A stretch of DNA of 64,000 bases, taken from contig NC_053118.1 in the NCBI RefSeq assembly GCF_010015445.1, forward strand, positions 23,661,937 to 23,725,936. Direction: 5' to 3'. Below, piece after piece: positions 58,090-64,000 of this stretch (position 1 is the first letter of the stretch; every line of letters begins with the position of its first letter). The notes under the pieces were generated by a model. It saw nothing but the letters and a program-made list of their open reading frames with translations, searched no databases and was not told the DNA's origin. The DNA comes from Perca fluviatilis (taxonomy: Eukaryota > Chordata > Actinopteri > Perciformes > Percidae). Made by a program: the position numbers and the translations under genes.

Positions 58090-59100
58090 AGTCAACTCTT
58101 ACTCAGCCTGGACCAAGAGAAAAAGGAGAACAAAAGGAAGAGGGGGAAGGAAAAAGGAGATACACGTTGCAGCTGCATTAACAGGGTAAGTAATTGTATT
58201 AAGAATCAGGATAACAGGGAGGAAATTGCATGTCTTACATCTTTGGGGAACAGACTGCCACAGGTTACCTAACGTTAATAAGGTAAGGTGAGCCTTTTTC
58301 AATGCAAGTATCATAGCACAGATTTACTAATTAGGCTAGCTAACGTTACTCAATGAGAGCTGTTAACACCTCAGGGAATGGCATCTTTGTGATGTGACAA
58401 CTAGCTAGTGTGGCTGGCTCTGTCACATAGCAGCGGTTTATGACATATAAAAACTCCTGCAGGCTCTGGTTGAAAGATAGCTAGCTACCTCTCATTGGGT
58501 GGTGTTCCGCTGTTTTCCTAGCTGAGTGGCCGTTTAGTGAATAAGAACGTATTGTAGGTTGCAACCACAGCTGATGGACACCGACGATAAGTAAGGAACG
58601 GGCTATGCGGAAGCTCCAACAGGAAGTCCAGTTAAATTGTTGACAGAGCTAGCTAGCTAGCAACGCAACTGTAAGCTTGTGTTTACTTCATAGAGTTGCA
58701 AAAATATTAAACTTTATGGCAGCATAGTTAAGAGAAACCGTCTGCTTTGCAATATGAGGTAAGACAAAAAACAGGGCGCTGTTAGCCACCGAAACCAACT
58801 GACCAAAGCTTGTAACGTTAGGAGTGGTAATTTAGGGGTGTGCGCCGCGAGTAAAGCTACGTTACCGTTGGTTTGATTAAATTGATGATAATAAGGAAAG
58901 AGAGGTTACGTTACGTTTATCACACAATTGGTGGCTGGTCAGATTCGCAGGTGAGTGTCAGCAGTTGTCATTCAACCCGTTATTGGATATAACGTTGATT
59001 TAACGACGCTAACCTGTAATTGGACACTAACGTTTTCGAACGTCATGTTAAGTTTAAACTAACTGCTAAGTTAACGGTTATTAACCAACATTAATGTTTC
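58090..59100 (+). promoter_or_regulatory. Candidate promoter, non-coding first exon and first intron of a plus-strand gene
   Basis: A purine-rich stretch ends at ATTAACAGG followed by a perfect donor GTAAGT at 58186. After it, many CpG-containing TAACGTTA-like words appear (58271, 58342, 58813, 58858, 58905, 58990, 59027). This preserved-CpG pattern is typical of unmethylated DNA just downstream of fish transcription starts. The gene would be head-to-head with fam131b. By the human order this would be zyx, but that is inference only. Confidence 0.4.
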
Positions 59101-61826
59101 TGATTTGCTCTCTCAGCCACACGGCTAGCTAGTTTATAGCTCATAGCTTTGTGACGTTTTTTAAAATTGTGTATATTGCTAGTAAGTGCATTATTAATTA
59201 TTATGAATTAACCTAGCTGTCTGTCTTCATCTGCTAAGTGTTCCTTAATTGGTCGAAATATTCTATTCTCAAGATAAACTGTTTAAAATCCCTTTTGATC
59301 AGCTGGAAAATGCATCCTCCCAAAGCTGAGAAAAGTAAACACCATGAAAAGTTGACTTTTTAGAGAAATGAACAACCCCTTGATCATGACGTTCACAGTG
59401 AAGGCAAAGATATTATGCTTTCAGGCTATTTTAGCTCTTTCATGGAAAGAATAATGTCTAATCAATAGGGTGCCAATGTGGGTGGAGCACCAAGGTAACT
59501 GTTACAGTCCGTTTAACTTATTGAATAGTGCTAAGTAAATAGAAATCTGTTATCAGGTGGCCTGCTTTGCTGTTCTGTTGTGCCCATGTTGAGGAGGCTA
59601 CAAGTATGGCTCTTTAAAATATCTTCACCATTGAATGGCCTATATTCATAACCTAGTTGGGATCTTGTGTGTCATGTATGAGAGTACGCAAAGAGATCTA
59701 CCACAGCTCTGTGCATGGATAAAGCATGTTGGGAGTATACATGAGACTTATGGCCATTTGAGCATAGCATTTGTACAACTTTGAGAATGTAAAAAAACCC
59801 CTGTTATTATTAGTCACACAGCTGTGCTGTGCCTTGTCTCTCTTATTTGCCTTTTCATCAACGTTAGATAGGAGAGGAGCCTCAACCCAAGGCCACAGTA
59901 AGCTGTGTTTAAGAATAACTTAAAGCAAGAAGGCTCTGGCTTGGGTAAGCATGAGGTTTGTGTGGTGCTTCTGTTTAAAAGGACTGGGATTATAGTCACT
60001 GATGCATAAAAATCTGTGAATGAATATGATCTGGGAGATATGGAGAAACAAATGACCAAATACATAAATGTCTATATTGCTGCGATATTGTAGGGTTGCC
60101 TTTTGGTGCTTTGACACAATGAGATTTTAGATAAATAATCATCAGTATGTGGATATAATGACTAAGTTGGTTATGGCAAATAACAGAACAGCTAGAACAG
60201 TCTGGTAAATTCAGAAAATTGCATCCCTTTACTGTAATGCAGCCTGTAAAACCATGAAGAGACAACACTTGTGTCATGTCACGATATTACAATATCCAAA
60301 ATGTATGACGATATCTAGTCTCATATATCGATATATTGCCCAGCCCTAATATGATCTATGAATAACTGTATGCTACCCTTTATGACTGAGGAATCTTCCT
60401 TAGTTATATCTTTAATTGTAGCCTGCGTGAGTCAGGACAGGCAAACCTTTTTACAGCATCCCTTTGTCACAAATCACTGCATGTCTAGCTCTTTGATTTT
60501 GTTTCTCACGGTCTTGTGACTCTTCTTTGGCCTACATCATTCTACTGTACATCAGTGCAAGCAGAAACAAAGTTATTTGGGTGAGAGCTTGACACAGAGC
60601 CCATTGGTTGACGTATTACCAGTTTTGAAATGTTGCCTGCTCAATCAGCCATCTAACTGAAGTCTGAGAGGGAGCACAACACTGGTGCTCAATGGATGTC
60701 CAATGAACTGTAAGATTGGACTCAAAAGGGTTGTTTGTCCCCGCATTAGTGACCCCCGGCCTAGACACGCTTTACCAGAAACTGGGTGTGCTATTAACAT
60801 CAGAACAATAGAGAGTTTCATCAACAACACACTAGTCACTGATACAATCACTGACCAGACATGGAAGAAGTTAGTTTCTGTCAGGAATTCAGGTTCTCTT
60901 AACTGTTCGGGTAACTGCCTTTCTAAATGTGGAATTTCCTTTCTGTTTTTTATTTTTTATTTCTTGTTTTTATTTCTTTATTGTTTTTACTGATTTGGGA
61001 GCTTAACCTCTACCACTGTTTAAAATAAAATAAAAGGGACATGTCTTTTGGTAGAAAAACTGTAACCAAGAAATGTGTTTACTGAATTTATGTGGGCACA
61101 GTGGTACTTAAAGAAAATATAATGTATGTGTAATAATAATGTGAAAAAATGCTGTACCTACATAATGTAGTGTTGTTTTTTGAGAAGATTACAACAAAGA
61201 AGACTTTAGTTCAGTAAGGCACCATGCACCATGCTACAACACTTCCATATATGACCTTTTAAAAAGAAGTAGCACAGTATATAAAAAAAATTTAGTTCCT
61301 CCATAACCTCAAAGTAATGAACCACTGCTGAGTTAAACAGTTTTCCTTTTAATTGTGGTAAACTTCCCCTTAACAGCTACTGCATCAAGTAGGCTGTGCC
61401 TTCAAAGGAAAGAGGGTGTTCATGTGAAACTTATCAACACTAGTCATGTTTCCATCAACGTATTTTTATCCACATTTTGAAGTATCTCATTAGAAAATGT
61501 TGAAAAACGTCCTCAAATTCACAAAAAAGCCAATTTTCTAGCCTGTAAAAGCTGTCCAGCCATGTGGAGTTGATACAAAGTTCAAAAGCTACAGAGTACA
61601 GTGTGTGATTTATGCTGGGGCCCTATCTAAAGGCTACATAATGCCATCCTCCATCACAGCTGTAAAGTAGAAATGATTAAATGCAGCCTTAAGTGATGTC
61701 ATTCGGTTCAAGTAGTGAGTGAGATGTAAATGAGAGGTTAAGGAAAGCACAAAAATAAGAGATAAAAATGGTTGTGGTCTGCCACAGAGCACAAGTCTGT
61801 ACATCAGATTGTGAGAGTGAGCCAGG
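59100..61826. other. Non-coding stretch, probably intronic
   Basis: AT-rich. A 102-codon plus frame at 60685-60993 ends in a run of F/Y/L from a T-rich tract and is not recognised. A hAT-type terminal remnant (ATATCGATATATTGCCCAGC, 60325-60347) ends a worn element of unclear left border. Confidence 0.4.
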
Positions 61827-62491
61827 TAGGGCTGGGTACCGAACGTCGATACTTTTATGGTATCGAAAAAAATATTCCAATCCTATGAGTATCGAAAAAT
61901 TCTTTATCTTTCGGTGCCAAATTTCGGTTCCAAAAGCGTCTTAGCGTGTAAGCGCAAGCTTATCTGTCCTCTCTGCATACTGACACAGAGCGGAGCTCCG
62001 ACCGACAACACACACATACGCACACGGAGAGGTGCGGACGGAGTAAACTGTCTGCAGTTTTGTTGAAGTCACAGAGAGTCACGGTTGGTTTCAAGTGTGG
62101 TTACAGTTTTTTAAAACTTCACGCAGACAGCGTTTGCTGTGATATGATATTAATGGCGAGCCGAAAGCGGTCGCGGTGCTGTTGACGTTCCACTTCCTCT
62201 TACAAGCAGCCACAACGGTGGTTTCTCTGCCCTGATGACTGACTGACAGGCTGTCACTTTTATTAATGTTACTCTGAGTGAGCAGTTTTACCAGATTTTT
62301 TTAATTTTGATAACTGTTTTGATTCACAATTAAGGTGGAAATAAAAGCTTTGTGTTTAATGTATTTTTGTTGATGTTGAAATGGATTTTAAAACATATGG
62401 TATCGAAAAAAGTATCGTTAGGAATCTGTATCGAAACTGAGGTATCGAAATTGGCACCGGATCGAAAGATTCTGAACGATACCCAGCCCTA
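61827..62491. mobile_element. hAT-type MITE with perfect 8-bp target duplication
   Basis: Starts TAGGGCTGGGTACCGAACGT and ends ACGATACCCAGCCCTA, with subterminal GTATCGAAA words at both ends. Flanked by GAGCCAGG at 61819-61826 and 62492-62499. 665 bp, no transposase. Its internal open frame is not a gene. Confidence 0.92.
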
Positions 62492-62499
62492 GAGCCAGG

Positions 62500-64000
62500 G
62501 CTTCACACAATCACTTTATCCTTCAGCAAAGCAGCAAAGATATAAAGAAAGAGAGGCTGTTTGGAGAGAAACAAAAAACGGTGATGTCATTGAGTTGTAG
62601 TGCCAAATATGTTCCTCAGCCGAGGGTCTCTCTCATTTCAAGGATCAGGTTTCAAGATAGATTTGCAGTAGGACGTCTGGAGCTCAGCGTGGAGCTGATC
62701 TCACCGTATTAAATCCCTCAGGCCCATATCAAGGACCAGATGGAACCTGACCACAAGTTATCATCACTGTTGAATAATTGAGGGGGATAGAGCATATTGT
62801 CTCTCAGAAACAAGGTAGCTAAAGTAAGCACTCTAATGAAAAGACTAAATCACAGTGTATACCCACCCTTGTCAAGCACTCCTTTTAGAAAGCCATTAAA
62901 ACCTGAGGGTTTTGTTTAGTGTACTTCAGACTTGCAAACCTTATTTAAAGCCAAAGGCTTTATCTTCACTGTAACCAGTCAATCTGTTTTTTCATTAAGG
63001 GTCCAGTCTGTTCAACTTGAAGTACGCCTTGATACCAGGTTAATGAGTAGCCAGCTATTTTCTAAAAGACTGCAAAACACCTGACCTTTCTCTTTTTCCT
63101 TCTGGTTTGCTATTTTCTTTTTCCATTGGTGCAAACTGCTCTGCAAAATGTCCCTGTGTGCCTGCAGAAAGTTGGCAACCAGAGCACATTGGCTCTCCCT
63201 TAAAGCCTCACCATCTCCCCTTATTGATCCATGCAGCATTTTTCTGAATTATTGAAGTGGAGCTAAGATTCTATATTTTGATGTTTTTGTAACTCTACTT
63301 AAAGGACAGTGACATTTGAGAGTGAATCTTGTGCCTTGACATTCAAACGTTTGACTAGATACATTTTGTCTAAAACTTAACAAAAAATGTACTGTCGGAC
63401 TGTTAAATTTACATGATGAAACATACATACTGTTACATACATGCTGCACATAGGCTACACATATAGAGCTATCTGATTTAAAAAAAATAAAAAATAAATA
63501 AAAATGCATACACAACATGACAAATGGTGAAGTATGTCCCTGTTTACATCAGGGATTCATAATGGGATGTCTTAGACTGTCTAATGGCACAGTTGACATA
63601 TCCACATGCGTAAAGGACATATATGGTTATAGTGTTCTACATTTATAAATATTGATTTAAAGGAAGCTGACCCAAAAAGCAGAAGATGAAATGTGTCACT
63701 GCTTCCTCATCAGAGAAGCTGGTGTATGTCATGAGCCCCAGAGATACTTTCACAAGCTCTTAGGGTGTTTCGTCTTGTCAGAACATGAAGTGTTGCCTGA
63801 CGCCTGTGTGTCCCAACAAAGTGGAATGAGGATGAAACACTTCAGCTTTCCCTGGTTAGTTTAGCTTTTACCATCAGCTGTTTTCAAATCTCAAGGCTAT
63901 GGCTTGATCTCTTCCTGGAAAGGTTGTTTCCCCAAATGCAAACACAATTATATCTAAATGGTGTAAACAACTGATCTACATTTTACCCACAATGCAAACA
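62500..64000. other. Unannotated right end of the window
   Basis: AT-rich sequence without recognised exons, repeats or RNA genes. The short minus-strand open frames (63012-63239, 63249-63518) show no family motif. Confidence 0.4.

Larger units (their letters stand above)
51801..58090. other. Intergenic region between fam131b and a possible plus-strand gene
   Basis: About 6.3 kb with TG microsatellites (54327-54355; 57214-57272) and a GA run (57893-57935), and pyrimidine-rich stretches at 52.1-52.8 kb. Open frames of 60-146 codons (for example 55222-55662, plus) have no recognisable family features. No exon supported. Confidence 0.5.

Noticed and set aside
59310..59370. Short frame MHPPKAEKSKHHEKLTF
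   Set aside because: Only 17 codons before a stop, with no splice context; it may be a transposon remnant but cannot be supported.
60685..60993. 102-codon plus frame with hydrophobic C-terminus
   Set aside because: The hydrophobic end comes from a T-rich tract, there are no recognised motifs and no evidence of splicing.

Overview
The window is nuclear DNA from a vertebrate, most probably a percomorph teleost. The evidence is interrupted genes with GT-AG introns, dense CA/TG and TA microsatellites, and fish-type dispersed elements: Tc1-like transposons, hAT and Harbinger-like MITEs, a DANA/Mermaid-type V-SINE and an L2-like LINE. No bacterial genes, tRNA, rRNA or CRISPR arrays were seen.

Layout. 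(1) 1-1139: a Tc1-like transposon cut by the window edge. (2) About 2.4-23.5 kb, plus strand: a complete clcn1-type voltage-gated chloride channel gene. It has 23 coding positions and about 961 codons, and every exon junction was checked for phase; only the 7-codon first exon is tentative. (3) 22.8-27.3 kb: the shared 3' side of two convergent genes. (4) 27.3-51.5 kb, minus strand: a complete fam131b gene of 9 coding exons and 450 residues. Its introns hold a decayed L2-like LINE, a long-armed Tc1-derived MITE and a Harbinger-like MITE. (5) 51.6-64 kb: mostly non-coding. A CpG-bearing stretch at 58.1-59.1 kb looks like the promoter and first intron of a plus-strand gene, and a clean hAT MITE lies at 61.8 kb. 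From memory, the human order is CLCN1, FAM131B, ZYX, so zyx is a reasonable guess for the gene entering on the right, but no zyx coding sequence was found.

The main discovery is in clcn1. Between the exon carrying the gating glutamate and the exon encoding helix H there are two alternative exons, 7a (9103-9181) and 7b (10293-10371). Each is exactly 79 nt, has the same phase, and encodes a version of the same 27 residues. Using both, or neither, creates an early stop in exon 8, so only one-at-a-time use gives a full channel. Exon 7b is the usual ClC-1 form. Exon 7a is more ClC-2-like, has a non-canonical GC donor, and replaces the cysteine equivalent to human ClC-1 C277, a residue tied to the slow (common) gate, with threonine. 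Mammalian CLCN1 has a frameshifting alternative exon in this same area, controlled by MBNL/CELF and mis-spliced in myotonic dystrophy. The fish arrangement suggests that exon may be the decayed descendant of a working alternative exon.

A second oddity is a copy of about 100 bp of the last clcn1 exon, about 97% identical, lying in intron 16 directly beside a MITE.
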